Positions 7,597 to 15,535 of a DNA stretch of 25,745 nucleotides are shown one piece after another (the stretch's first letter is position 1; each line of letters opens with the position of its first letter). Below the pieces are notes generated by a model. It searched no databases, was not told the DNA's origin, and was given only the letters and a program-made list of their open reading frames with translations. Position numbers and translations under genes: made by a program. Source of the DNA: Clostridiales bacterium UBA6981 (GTDB lineage: Bacteria; Bacillota; Clostridia; Oscillospirales; Oscillospiraceae). The stretch is from contig DJYJ01000052.1 of NCBI GenBank assembly GCA_002450075.1, forward strand, positions 1 to 25,745, written 5' to 3'.

Positions 7597-7905
7597 ATGG
7601 TACGAAAAATCGATTTTTAGGAGGCCGGGAGGCTCCTGGAAGAGGAGAAAAACGCCGTGCTGCTCGACGTGCGCGAGGAGGACGAATACATCACCGGCCA
7701 CGCGGTCGACGCGCTGCTGCTGCCCGTCGACGAGATCACGCCGCAGCGCGCGGCGGATCTGCTCCCGGACAGGGAAGCGCCGATCCTCGTCTATTGCCGC
7801 AGCGGACGGCGCAGCCGCCGGGCGGCCGCGCTGCTCGAGAGCTTTGGTTATTCCCGGCTTTATGACCTCGGCAGCCTGATCGGCTGGCCGTACGGACTGG
7901 AATAA
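7597..7905 (+). pseudogene. Rhodanese-like gene interrupted by an amber codon
   Basis: From ATG 7597 the frame reads MVRKIDF, then TAG at 7618-7620, then continues open to 7905 as a full rhodanese domain. If the amber is read as one residue the product has 102 positions, the usual size for single-domain rhodaneses. The domain shows VLLDVREEDEYITGHA and the active loop YCRSGRRS, with the persulfide Cys at position 67. TAG differs by one base from CAG (Gln), a common residue there. The stop forms part of TAGGAGG, and AGAGGAG also lies 9 nt before an in-frame GTG at 7657, so a product lacking the first helix could still be made. The gene lies 12 nt before the GTPase-NYN gene. A sequencing error remains possible. 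Confidence 0.75.
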
Positions 7906-7917
7906 AAGGAGTATTTT

Positions 7918-10533
7918 ATGGGCGAGCCTGTGCGCGAGAGAAAAAAAGAAAATATCTGCGTCGGGCTGCTGGCCCACGTCGACGCGGGCAAGACCACGCT
8001 CTCCGAGGCCATGCTCTATCTCTCCGGACGGCTGCGCAAGCTCGGCCGGGTCGACCACCGCGACAGCTTCCTCGACACGCACAGTATCGAGCGCGAGCGC
8101 GGCATCACGATCTTCTCCAAGCAGGCGCTCTTCGAGCTGGCGCACCGCAGCGTGACGCTGCTCGACACGCCGGGGCACGTGGACTTTGCCGCCGAGACGG
8201 AGCGGACGCTGCCGGTGATGGACTGCGCGGTGCTGGTCATCAGCGGCGTCGACGGCGTGCAGGCGCATACCGAGACGCTCTGGCGCCTGCTGAAGAGAAA
8301 CGGCGTGCCCTGCTTTGTGTTCATCAGCAAGATGGATCTCTCCGTGCGCGAGCGCGCCGGGCTGATGGCGGAGCTACAGGAGCGGCTCGACCCCGGCTGC
8401 GTGGATTTTACCGAACGCGACGAGGCGTTTTTCGAACAGATCGCGCTGCTTGACGAGACGATGATGGACAAGATCCTCTCGGGCGGCGACGTGACGGACG
8501 CGGAGCTCTCCGCGCTTATTGCGCGGCGGGCGCTGTTCCCCTGCTTTTTCGGCTCGGGCCTGAAGCTGGGCGGCGTGGAGGAGCTGCTCGGGGCGCTTGA
8601 CGCGCTCGCGCCGCTGCGGGATCGCCGCGAGCGCTTTGCCGCCCGCGTTTTCAAGATCGCACGCGACGCGCAGGGCAGCCGTCTGTCTTTTCTCAAGCTC
8701 CTCGGCGGCGAGCTTTCGGTGCGCGGGACGCTGCGCTATCACGACCTCTCCGGCGCCGAGCGGGAGGAGAAGCTGACGCAGCTGCGCCTCTACTCCGGCG
8801 CCAAATACGAGGCGGCGGAGAAGCTCGTCCCCGGCCAGATCGCCGCTGTGGTCGGGCTCTCCGGCACTTGGGCCGGGCAGGGGCTCGGCGAGGCGCCGGA
8901 TGCGGAAAAGCCGGGGCTTGAGAGCGTGATGAGCTACCGCGTCATCCCGCCGGAGGACGTCGATGGCGTGCAGATGCTGCCAAAGCTGCAGCTGCTGCAG
9001 GAGGAGGACCCCCAGCTGCATCTCGCCTGGAATCCCCGCGCGGGGCAGATCGAGCTGCGGCTGATGGGACGCGTGCAGCGCGAGGTGTTCCGGCGCCTGG
9101 TATCCGAGCGCTTCGGCTGGGATGTCGCGCTCGACAAGGGGCGCATCCTCTATCGCGAGACGATCGCGAATAAGGTCGAGGGCGTGGGGCATTTCGAGCC
9201 GCTGCGCCACTATGCCGAGGTACATCTGCTCCTGGAGCCGCTCACGCCCGGAAGCGGGCTCGTGTTCGACACGGTCTGCAGCGAGGACGCGCTCGACCGC
9301 AACTGGCAGCGGCTCATTCTGACGCATCTTGCGGAAAAGCCGCATCTCGGCGTGCTGACCGGCTCGCCGATCACGGACATGAAGATCACGCTCGCCGCCG
9401 GACGCGCCCATATCAAGCACACCGAGGGCGGCGACTTTCGCGAGGCGACCTACCGCGCCGTACGGCAGGGGCTGATGCAGGCCGAGAGCGTGCTGCTCGA
9501 GCCGTACTGTGCCTTCACCGTCGAGGTACCGGGCGAGCTGCTCGGCCGTGTGATGAGCGACGTGCGCGCGATGGGCGGCAGCTTCGGCTCGCCGGAGGAC
9601 GCCGGGACGCTGACCCGGCTGCGCGGCAGCGCGCCGGTCGCGGAGATGAACGGCTATGCCGAGCTTCTGGCGGGCTTTTCCCGCGGCATGGGGCGCATCA
9701 GTCTGCGCCCGGACGGCTATCGCCCCTGCCGACACAGCGAGCAGGTGATCGCCGAGATCGGCTATGACGCCGCCTCCGACACGGACAACACCCCCGACAG
9801 CGTCTTCTGCGCCCACGGCGGCGGCTTTACCGTCAAGTGGGATCGGGTGAGCGAATATATGCATCTCGAAAGTTGTCTGAAAAAGCCCGGTGAGACGCCG
9901 CGGCCCTTGCTGCGCGCCGCGATCTCAATCGACGAGCGCGAGCTTGAGGCGATCATGGAGCGCGAGTTCGGCCCGATCCGCCGCCCGCAGTACAGCGCGC
10001 CGCAGCGCAACGAAGCGCCTGCGCGGCAGACTTCCGCGGCAGCGCGGCGCGAATATCTGATCGTCGACGGCTATAACCTGATCTTTGCCTGGGACGAGCT
10101 CAAGACCCTCGCCGCCGAGCGGCTGGATCTGGCGCGGGAGCGGCTGATGGACATCCTCTCCGGCTACTGCGCCTTTACGGGAAAGGAGCTCGTGCTTGTG
10201 TTCGACGGCTACCGCACGCCGGGCAACCCCGGCTCGCGGGCGGATTACCACAACATCCACGTCGTCTTTACCCCTGCGGGAGAGACGGGCGACATGTATA
10301 TCGAGCGGCTGGCCGACGAGATCGGGCGGAACTATGCCGTGCGCGTCGTGACGAGCGACAACCTCATCCGCCTCTCGGCGCTGCGCTCCGGCGTGCTGCG
10401 CACGAGCGCGAAAGAGTTTGCCGGAGAGCTCGAATGGACGCTTGGGCAGATCGGCGAGATCCTGAAGAAGAGCGAATGGGCGGCAAGACCGGAAAAGCTG
10501 GGAGAAAGTCTGGATGATGGAAAACCACAATGA
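7918..10533 (+). CDS. TetM/EF-G-like translation GTPase fused to a NYN (YacP/Rae1-like) nuclease domain
   Basis: The 871-residue protein combines two ribosome-linked modules. The N-terminal GTPase has AHVDAGKT (19-26), SIERERGIT (switch I) and DTPGH (83-87). Its G4 motif is SKMD (137-140) in place of NKxD. EF-G-like domains II-V follow, including KHTEGGDFREA and LLEPYCAFTVEVP. After a Pro/Ala-rich linker (about 685-710), a NYN domain begins at YLIVDGYNLIF (713-723), with acidic residues Asp717, Asp763 and Asp814 suited to metal-dependent RNA cleavage. Bacillus YacP/Rae1 cuts mRNA in the ribosomal A site, and TetM-like GTPases bind near that site. The fusion therefore suggests GTP-driven delivery of a nuclease to stalled ribosomes (inference). 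AAGGAG precedes ATG 7918, and the end overlaps YlmH by 20 nt. Confidence 0.88.
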   Translation: MGEPVRERKKENICVGLLAHVDAGKTTLSEAMLYLSGRLRKLGRVDHRDSFLDTHSIERERGITIFSKQALFELAHRSVTLLDTPGHVDFAAETERTLPVMDCAVLVISGVDGVQAHTETLWRLLKRNGVPCFVFISKMDLSVRERAGLMAELQERLDPGCVDFTERDEAFFEQIALLDETMMDKILSGGDVTDAELSALIARRALFPCFFGSGLKLGGVEELLGALDALAPLRDRRERFAARVFKIARDAQGSRLSFLKLLGGELSVRGTLRYHDLSGAEREEKLTQLRLYSGAKYEAAEKLVPGQIAAVVGLSGTWAGQGLGEAPDAEKPGLESVMSYRVIPPEDVDGVQMLPKLQLLQEEDPQLHLAWNPRAGQIELRLMGRVQREVFRRLVSERFGWDVALDKGRILYRETIANKVEGVGHFEPLRHYAEVHLLLEPLTPGSGLVFDTVCSEDALDRNWQRLILTHLAEKPHLGVLTGSPITDMKITLAAGRAHIKHTEGGDFREATYRAVRQGLMQAESVLLEPYCAFTVEVPGELLGRVMSDVRAMGGSFGSPEDAGTLTRLRGSAPVAEMNGYAELLAGFSRGMGRISLRPDGYRPCRHSEQVIAEIGYDAASDTDNTPDSVFCAHGGGFTVKWDRVSEYMHLESCLKKPGETPRPLLRAAISIDERELEAIMEREFGPIRRPQYSAPQRNEAPARQTSAAARREYLIVDGYNLIFAWDELKTLAAERLDLARERLMDILSGYCAFTGKELVLVFDGYRTPGNPGSRADYHNIHVVFTPAGETGDMYIERLADEIGRNYAVRVVTSDNLIRLSALRSGVLRTSAKEFAGELEWTLGQIGEILKKSEWAARPEKLGESLDDGKPQ

Positions 10534-11266
10534 ACTGCTGCGGCGGGCGGAGGATCTGTGCCGGCGCTGCGAAAAAAGCGGCGGCGTGACGCACACGGCC
10601 TTCTTAACGCCGGCCGAGCGCGCCGAGCTGGAGTCCTGGGCGCGGCATAACGCGTCCTGCCGCGTGCTATTTTGCGGCGGCGGGGCGGAGAGCGAGCGCT
10701 GTGCGGCCTTCTTCCTGCCCGACTGGATGGACGAGGAGAGCTTTGAGGCGGAAGAATACCTCTGCGCGATCCGGCTGACGGCCTTTTTCGGCGCGCCGGG
10801 GCACCGCGATTATATGGGCGCGCTGCTGGGCATGGGCATCGGCCGCGAATGGCTGGGCGATATCCAGGTCGCGGGCGAGACGGCCTGGGTCTTCTGTATG
10901 CCGAGCGTGCAGAAGCATCTGCTCTCGATCGACAAGGTCGGCCGCTGCACCGTGCGGGCGGAGGCTGTCGCGCTCGCCGACGTCCCCGCGCCGGAGCGGC
11001 AGGTGAAGGAAAAGCGCTTCTCCGTCCAGAGCCCGCGGCTCGACGCGGTGACGGCGGGATTGTTCTCCTTAAGCCGCAGCGAGGCCGCCCGCCAGATCGA
11101 GGCCGGGCAGGTGAGCGTCAACTACCGCGAGAGTCTCAAATGCGATCTCGACGTGGGCGAGGGCGACGTGATCTCACTGCGCGGCAAAGGAAAGGGGCGC
11201 ATCATTGAGCTCGGCGGCACCTCCCGCAAGGGCAGGCTCTTCCTCACCGGAGAAGTGTTTGTATAG
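10514..11266 (+). CDS. ylmH: YlmH-family S4-domain RNA-binding protein
   Basis: The 250-residue protein matches YlmH in length (about 257 in Bacillus) and order: an N-terminal alpha/beta region with GAPGHRDYMGALLGMGIGREWLGDI, then VKEKRFSVQSPRLDAV leading into a C-terminal S4 domain (LSRSEAARQIEAGQVSVNY, about 185-235). YlmH binds large ribosomal subunits and has been linked to ribosome-associated quality control in Bacillus subtilis. The start ATG 10514 lies inside the end of the GTPase-NYN gene, with GGGAG 9 nt upstream; a second ATG at 10517 is also possible. Overlapping the GTPase-NYN gene implies translational coupling and a shared task. YlmH usually lies in the divisome cluster, so this position is less common. 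Confidence 0.88.
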   Translation: MMENHNELLRRAEDLCRRCEKSGGVTHTAFLTPAERAELESWARHNASCRVLFCGGGAESERCAAFFLPDWMDEESFEAEEYLCAIRLTAFFGAPGHRDYMGALLGMGIGREWLGDIQVAGETAWVFCMPSVQKHLLSIDKVGRCTVRAEAVALADVPAPERQVKEKRFSVQSPRLDAVTAGLFSLSRSEAARQIEAGQVSVNYRESLKCDLDVGEGDVISLRGKGKGRIIELGGTSRKGRLFLTGEVFV

Positions 11267-11300
11267 CGTGTTTCCCAACAACAGATCCCGCGGGCGGGAC

Positions 11301-11328
11301 TTGCAAGTTCCCAAAACGGGAGTATAAT
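11301..11328 (+). promoter_or_regulatory. Promoter of the sugar symporter gene
   Basis: TTGCAA (11301-11306), a 16-nt spacer and TATAAT (11323-11328) put the start of transcription near 11335. Confidence 0.7.
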
Positions 11329-11337
11329 AGAAGCAGC

Positions 11338-11384
11338 AAAACAGCAGGCGTTTCTTTGTCACGGCAAAGCCCGCCTGCTGTTTT
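11338..11384 (+). terminator. Leader hairpin, terminator-like (possible attenuator)
   Basis: AAAACAGCAGGCG (11338-11350) and CGCCTGCTGTTTT (11372-11384) form a perfect 13-bp stem ending in TTTT, with a smaller CTTTG/CAAAG stem inside the loop. It lies downstream of the symporter promoter and upstream of its ribosome site, so it could attenuate that transcript. It might equally end transcription from YlmH. Confidence 0.7.
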
Positions 11385-11406
11385 ATCGAACAGGGAGGAC
11401 GCGGAC

Positions 11407-12876
11407 ATGGACAAAAGACGGGAAAACAGCTTTCTTTCCCGCTGCGCCTACGGCGTGGCGGACATCTACGGCGGAGGCGCCTTCGTTATCATCGGCACCT
11501 TCTTCACGGTCTTTCTCACCAAGGCGCTGGGCATGCCGCCGGCTCTGGCCGGCACGATCCCGCTGATCGGCAAGGTCTGGGACGCCGTGACCGACCCGGT
11601 CATGGGCAACATCACCGACCGCACCCACTCCCGCTTCGGCGCCAAGCGCTTTTACATTCTGATCGGGGCCTTTGTCTCGGCCGTCACCTTTATCCTGATG
11701 TGGGTGCCGCTGCCCCAGGCCTCGGTGGGGCTGAAGTACATCTTCTATGTGCTGATGTACATGCTCTTCTCCACCGGCTTTACGATCGTCATGGTGCCCT
11801 ACAACGCCCTTCTGCCCGACATGGTGGACGACTATACCCAGCGCGGCCGCTATACCGGCGTGCGCATGGCCTTCTCCGCCTTTGGCAACATCATCGCGGG
11901 GCTGGGCTCTACGCTCATCATCACCGACAACACCGACTCCTCGCGCTATCTGCTTGCGGCCCTCATCTTCGGCGTGCTGTTCTGCCTCGCGATCCTGCTG
12001 ACCTTCTTCGGCACCTGGGAAAAGGAGAAGCCGGTCATCAAAATCAGCCTGCGCGAGAGCTTTGTCCAGTCCTTCACGGTGTATAAAAGCCTCTGCTTCC
12101 GACTCTTTATCCTGATCTTCATCTTCGGCCAGGCGGCCACCGACTTTGTCACCGGCCTTGCCGTGTACTACATCGACGATGTGCTCAACGCCTACGGCGG
12201 CGGCCGCTTTACCTACCTCATGGGCGTCATCCTGATCTCCCAGTTCATCGGCATGTTGATCTTCAACCCCGTCATGGCAAAGACCGACAAGAAGATGCCG
12301 ATCCTCATCGGCTTCCCGGTGCGCATCGCCGCGACGCTGGCGATGCTCGCCTTCTCCCACGAGGGCGCGCCCTTTGCCGTGATCCTGGGCCTGACCTTCA
12401 TCATCGGGCTCGGCATGGCGGGTTCCTCGGTCACGATCTACGCGATCCTCGCGGACATGGCGGATGTGGACGAGCTCATTACCTCCATCAACCGCCCCGG
12501 CACCTGCTCCGGCATGGCGACCTTTATCCGCAAGATCTGCGCGGGATTGTCGGTAAGCATCATCGGCCTGCTGCTGGCCATGGTCGGTTATGACGAGACC
12601 ATCGCCGCCGCCGGCGCGCGCCAGGCTGCCGCGACCCAGACGGGTATCGCATATATCTACATCTTCGTGCCGGTGCTGCTGTGCCTCATCACGATCTTCG
12701 TCACGGCCCGCTTCCCGCTGGATAAAAAGGCCTTTGCCGTCATCCGCCGCGAGGTCGCCCGCCGAAAGGGCGAGGATACAAGCAAGCCCACGGCCGAGGA
12801 GATCGCAATCTGCGAAAAGGTCACGGGCTACCGCTTCGATCAGCTGTGGAGGCGCGACAACGCGCTGAAGATGTAA
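11407..12876 (+). CDS. GPH-family (glycoside-pentoside-hexuronide) cation symporter, MFS
   Basis: The 489-residue inner-membrane protein has about twelve membrane helices and the GPH signature near the N-terminus: YGVADIYGGGAF, GKVWDAVTDPVMG and TDRTHSRFGAKRFYILIG. GPH carriers such as MelB, XylP and LacS import glycosides or pentosides with H+ or Na+. The second half keeps the repeated ADMADVDELITSINRPGTC region. The C-terminus ends with a soluble tail (IRREVARRKGEDTSKPTAEE). The start ATG 11407 has GGGAGG 7 nt upstream; the longer frame from 11356 would cross the leader hairpin. It has its own promoter and terminator. The substrate cannot be read from sequence; no glycosidase lies beside it. 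Confidence 0.87.
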   Translation: MDKRRENSFLSRCAYGVADIYGGGAFVIIGTFFTVFLTKALGMPPALAGTIPLIGKVWDAVTDPVMGNITDRTHSRFGAKRFYILIGAFVSAVTFILMWVPLPQASVGLKYIFYVLMYMLFSTGFTIVMVPYNALLPDMVDDYTQRGRYTGVRMAFSAFGNIIAGLGSTLIITDNTDSSRYLLAALIFGVLFCLAILLTFFGTWEKEKPVIKISLRESFVQSFTVYKSLCFRLFILIFIFGQAATDFVTGLAVYYIDDVLNAYGGGRFTYLMGVILISQFIGMLIFNPVMAKTDKKMPILIGFPVRIAATLAMLAFSHEGAPFAVILGLTFIIGLGMAGSSVTIYAILADMADVDELITSINRPGTCSGMATFIRKICAGLSVSIIGLLLAMVGYDETIAAAGARQAAATQTGIAYIYIFVPVLLCLITIFVTARFPLDKKAFAVIRREVARRKGEDTSKPTAEEIAICEKVTGYRFDQLWRRDNALKM

Positions 12877-12886
12877 AATAGAAACA

Positions 12887-12925
12887 GCAAAAGCTCCCGC
12901 TGCCACAGGCAGCGGGAGCTTTTGC
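12887..12925. terminator. Bidirectional terminator between convergent genes
   Basis: GCAAAAGCTCCCGCTGCC (12887-12904) and GGCAGCGGGAGCTTTTGC (12908-12925) form a perfect 18-bp stem with A/T runs near its base on both strands. It serves the symporter on plus and aconitase X on minus. Confidence 0.9.
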
Positions 12926-12935
12926 ATAAAGCGGC

Positions 12936-13376
12936 TTATTCGACCTCGACCACGCCGTCTTCCTTGACGGTGACGGTCATGCCGGTCTTGACATAGGCGA
13001 GGAATTCCTCGCCGAGCTGATCGACGACGGGCATCTTCGCCTCGGTCCACACGTCGCCCAAAATCGCGCCGGAGGCCGCCAGCGAGTCGATCGGCAGTGA
13101 GAAGAGCATGCAGGCGGGCTGCTTGCCCATCGAGCAGGCGGTATAGAGCACCATGCCGCCGGTGGTCGAGCCGATCGTCATCGGCAGGCACAGCGCCTTG
13201 CCGAGCATCGGCTTTTTGTAGATGTCGGGATTGTTCTGGTCGCCGCACTTTACCTGCTTGTCGCCGAACATCAGCGCCATCTGATAGCTCGCGAGCGTGT
13301 TGAACCCGCCCGTGGAGACCAGCGCCTCGGCCGTGCAGGTGCCGGGGACGATCACGCGGCCCTTGAACTGTTTCAT
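12936..13376 (-). CDS. Aconitase X small subunit (swivel domain, DUF126)
   Basis: The 146-residue protein is the swivelling-domain subunit of aconitase X (AcnX). It shows the N-terminal FKGRVIVPGTCTAEALVS and the conserved GSTTGGMVLY loop, whose Ser acts in catalysis in the family. It pairs with the catalytic subunit encoded just upstream; the two genes share ATGA (stop TGA of the large, ATG of the small), so they should be made in equal amounts. AcnX enzymes are hydro-lyases: known ones act as cis-3-hydroxy-L-proline dehydratase in bacteria and mevalonate 5-phosphate dehydratase in archaea. The substrate here is not determined. Confidence 0.88.
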   Translation of the reverse strand: MKQFKGRVIVPGTCTAEALVSTGGFNTLASYQMALMFGDKQVKCGDQNNPDIYKKPMLGKALCLPMTIGSTTGGMVLYTACSMGKQPACMLFSLPIDSLAASGAILGDVWTEAKMPVVDQLGEEFLAYVKTGMTVTVKEDGVVEVE

Positions 13377-14653
13377 TTCGCCGCCTCCTTTGTCGTGATG
13401 ATCGAAAGGATCTCCGCCTCGGTGTAATAGCGCGCGCTGGTATAGGTGCGCAGCTTGTTCGAGCAGGTGATGACCGCCTTCTTCTTGCACAGGGGGTTGT
13501 TCATGTACATCAGCGGGCAGATATAGCTCAGCACGACGCCGTAGGTGCGCAGCTTGGAGGCATAAACGGTCTTTTCAAATTCCTTGAGCACGGGCGTCGA
13601 GGCGGTGAACACCGTCGGTACCGTGACCTGGGGCAGACTCTTTGCACGCAGGGCGGCCTCGATCCTGTCCGTCCAGTCGATGAGCTGCTGCATCGTCAGA
13701 TGCGGGCAGCCGACGAAGCACAGCTGCGGCCTGGCCTCCGGGTCCTTCCAGATGACGGGATAGCTGCGCTTGACGCGCTCGAGCTCGTTGTCGTCGATCA
13801 CATAGACCTGGGCGCCCTCGCGGATCAGCGCCTCTCCCTGCTCCTTCGCCTCCGGCGTCAGGTTTTCGATGTGATACAGACCCACCGCGCCGTTCGAGGC
13901 CGTTGCCGCGCCGAAGTCCTTGAGATAGGCGCAGGCGGCCTTGTCGAGCTCGGTGCCCAGCCACTTGTCCAGCCCCTTGACATAGGGGACCTCCTCCATG
14001 ACCTTCATGCCGATGGCCGAGCCGAGCAGCTGCGCCTCCGGGCGCTGTGTGCAGCGGACCTCGACGATCCAGCTCGCCTTGCGTCCCTCGTCGGTCAGAA
14101 GACCGAATTCCGGCACGAAGCCGGCGATCGAGCCCATCAGCTCGATGATGCCGGAGTTGCGGTTGCAGCGCGCGCCGAGAACGCTGTTGGCGTACACGAC
14201 GGCCGAGCTCTCCGCCCAGGAGAGCACGTCGCCCTTTTCGGGCTTGTTGCCGACCTCATCGAGATAGCAGGCGCAGGTATAGTCGTCGTCGGACGTGATG
14301 CCAAGCCTGCGCAGCTGCTCCTCATAGGGCTTCTGGTCGGTGTACATGATCTTTTTGAATACGATGTCCTCCAGCAGCGAGGAGGGGACGTTGGGGTCGA
14401 GCGGCTTGGGGTCGGCCGTGAACTTCTGGCCGCTGACAAGCCCGGCGTCAAGCAGCTGGTCATACAGCTCATAGACCGGCTTGATCGCCTTGAGACCGAA
14501 GGAGATGACCGTGTGACCGTATTTGCTCGTCACCGGCACCATGCGTTCGGCGCCGAAGGCGTCGCCGTACATCACAAGCGTCTTGACGACCTTGGCCATG
14601 GTCTCGCCCTTCGCGCCGTCGAGCAGCGCCTGCTGCTCCGGGGTCAGGATCAT
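13373..14653 (-). CDS. Aconitase X catalytic (large) subunit
   Basis: The 426-residue protein matches the AcnX catalytic domain: LTPEQQALLDGAKGE at the start, YGDAFGAERMVPVTS, then Cys-bearing segments GARCNRNSG, EVRCTQRPEA and CFVGCPHLT that probably hold the iron-sulfur cluster and substrate. The start is ATG 14653, with GGGAG 8 nt upstream. The track-longer frame adds only GTG-ATT-GCT and is unlikely. Separate large and small subunits are typical of many bacterial and archaeal AcnX; other bacteria have them fused. No proline racemase, pyrroline reductase or mevalonate gene lies beside it, so the assignment cannot be narrowed. It has its own promoter. Confidence 0.9.
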   Translation of the reverse strand: MILTPEQQALLDGAKGETMAKVVKTLVMYGDAFGAERMVPVTSKYGHTVISFGLKAIKPVYELYDQLLDAGLVSGQKFTADPKPLDPNVPSSLLEDIVFKKIMYTDQKPYEEQLRRLGITSDDDYTCACYLDEVGNKPEKGDVLSWAESSAVVYANSVLGARCNRNSGIIELMGSIAGFVPEFGLLTDEGRKASWIVEVRCTQRPEAQLLGSAIGMKVMEEVPYVKGLDKWLGTELDKAACAYLKDFGAATASNGAVGLYHIENLTPEAKEQGEALIREGAQVYVIDDNELERVKRSYPVIWKDPEARPQLCFVGCPHLTMQQLIDWTDRIEAALRAKSLPQVTVPTVFTASTPVLKEFEKTVYASKLRTYGVVLSYICPLMYMNNPLCKKKAVITCSNKLRTYTSARYYTEAEILSIITTKEAAK

Positions 14654-14721
14654 AGCAATCACTCCCTGTTGTAAAAATTTTCTTGATTTTCCTTGATTTT
14701 CAAGGGCTTTCGCTTAACAAC

Positions 14722-14750
14722 AGTGTATCATTCCCCCTCCCGAAAGTCAA
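14722..14750 (-). promoter_or_regulatory. Promoter of the aconitase X operon
   Basis: The minus strand has TTGACT (14750-14745), a 17-nt spacer and TACACT (14727-14722). The -35 box touches the terminator stem of the next upstream gene. The 5' leader has CCTTGAAAATCAAGG followed by another AAAATCAAG. Confidence 0.7.
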
Positions 14751-14794
14751 CCGACGCCCCGCCCTCCGTAAACAGGAGAGGCGGGGCGTCGGTT
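14749..14794 (-). terminator. Terminator of the DUF2461 gene
   Basis: AACCGACGCCCCGCC (14749-14763) and GGCGGGGCGTCGGTT (14780-14794) form a perfect 15-bp stem with a 16-nt loop, 29 nt past the DUF2461 stop. The T tract is poor. Confidence 0.7.
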
Positions 14795-14822
14795 CGTTGT
14801 TGGCTTTCGGCCTGCCGGAGGC

Positions 14823-15506
14823 TCAGCGCTTTTCTGTCTTTGGCGGCGTCACGCCCTGCACCGCGCCGATCATGAAGCGGCACATCGGCATGAGTCTGGC
14901 CCAATCCGCCGCGACGCGGCGGGGGAGCTCGGAGGAGAAGAGCAGCGCGTCGTGGTCGCGCTCGGCGCCGAAGTCGAGATATTTGCGGTTGTACCAGGGG
15001 TTGAGGGTCTCGCCGAGATCGCCCTTGGGGCGGCGAAACTCCTCGCCGTGCAGGGCAAAGCCCTTCATCGGCGTAATGCCTTTTACCAGCCGCTCGAAGG
15101 CGGCGGGATTGGCGGCGATCGCACGGCGGAAGGCCTCCATATAGGCGCTCGTCGGCGCCCAGAAGCCCAGCCCGTAGGAATAGTCCGACGCGCCGATCTG
15201 GAACCAGAAGGCCGGGCCGTAATCCGCCGCGCCCGCGGGCGTGACGGTAAACCACAGATGATCCTTGTACGGGCCGCGGCCGAAGAGGCGGCGCGCGTCG
15301 CGGTAGATGCGGGAGACATGGACGGAAAAATTCTCCTCCGGGACAAGCGCGCACAGCTCCTCATAGGCGTCGTGGGCGAGCGCCTTGAAGGGCTCGTTCA
15401 AAACGCGCTCAAAGGTCTCCTTGTGTGCCTGAAACCAGGGGCGCTCGTTGTTGAAGGCAAGTTCCCACAGAAACTCGCCGGTCTCTTTTGAAAATCCGCT
15501 GAACAT
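14823..15506 (-). CDS. DUF2461 family protein
   Basis: The 227-residue protein matches the DUF2461 family in length and motifs: FLWELAFNNERPWFQAHKETFE near the start, then VSRIYRDARRLFGRGPYKDHLWFTV and GLGFWAPTS, with a C-terminal LPRRVAADWARLMPM helix. The family is widespread in bacteria and some fungi; no molecular function is established. The start ATG 15506 follows GAGAGGAA. It is a single-gene unit: its promoter lies back to back with that of trkA, and a strong hairpin follows its stop. No signal peptide or membrane segment is seen, so it should be cytoplasmic. Confidence 0.88.
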   Translation of the reverse strand: MFSGFSKETGEFLWELAFNNERPWFQAHKETFERVLNEPFKALAHDAYEELCALVPEENFSVHVSRIYRDARRLFGRGPYKDHLWFTVTPAGAADYGPAFWFQIGASDYSYGLGFWAPTSAYMEAFRRAIAANPAAFERLVKGITPMKGFALHGEEFRRPKGDLGETLNPWYNRKYLDFGAERDHDALLFSSELPRRVAADWARLMPMCRFMIGAVQGVTPPKTEKR

Positions 15507-15535
15507 GGCAGTTCCTCTCTTTTGATCTCGCGGCC

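Noticed and set aside
7618..7620. Pyrrolysine or other recoding of the amber codon
   Set aside because: No pyrrolysine context or stem-loop is visible and rhodaneses do not use it; a point mutation or sequencing error is simpler.
8374..9864. 496-codon open frame antisense to the GTPase
   Set aside because: Composition is that of a complement of a high-GC coding strand, with no start signal.
7918..10533. Tetracycline resistance (tetM/tetO) label for the GTPase
   Set aside because: The SKMD motif, the different domain IV tip and the NYN fusion argue for another function, though the families are related.
11383..13248. 621-codon open frame antisense to the symporter and running into aconitase X
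   Set aside because: It crosses two genes and a strong terminator and has shadow-frame composition.
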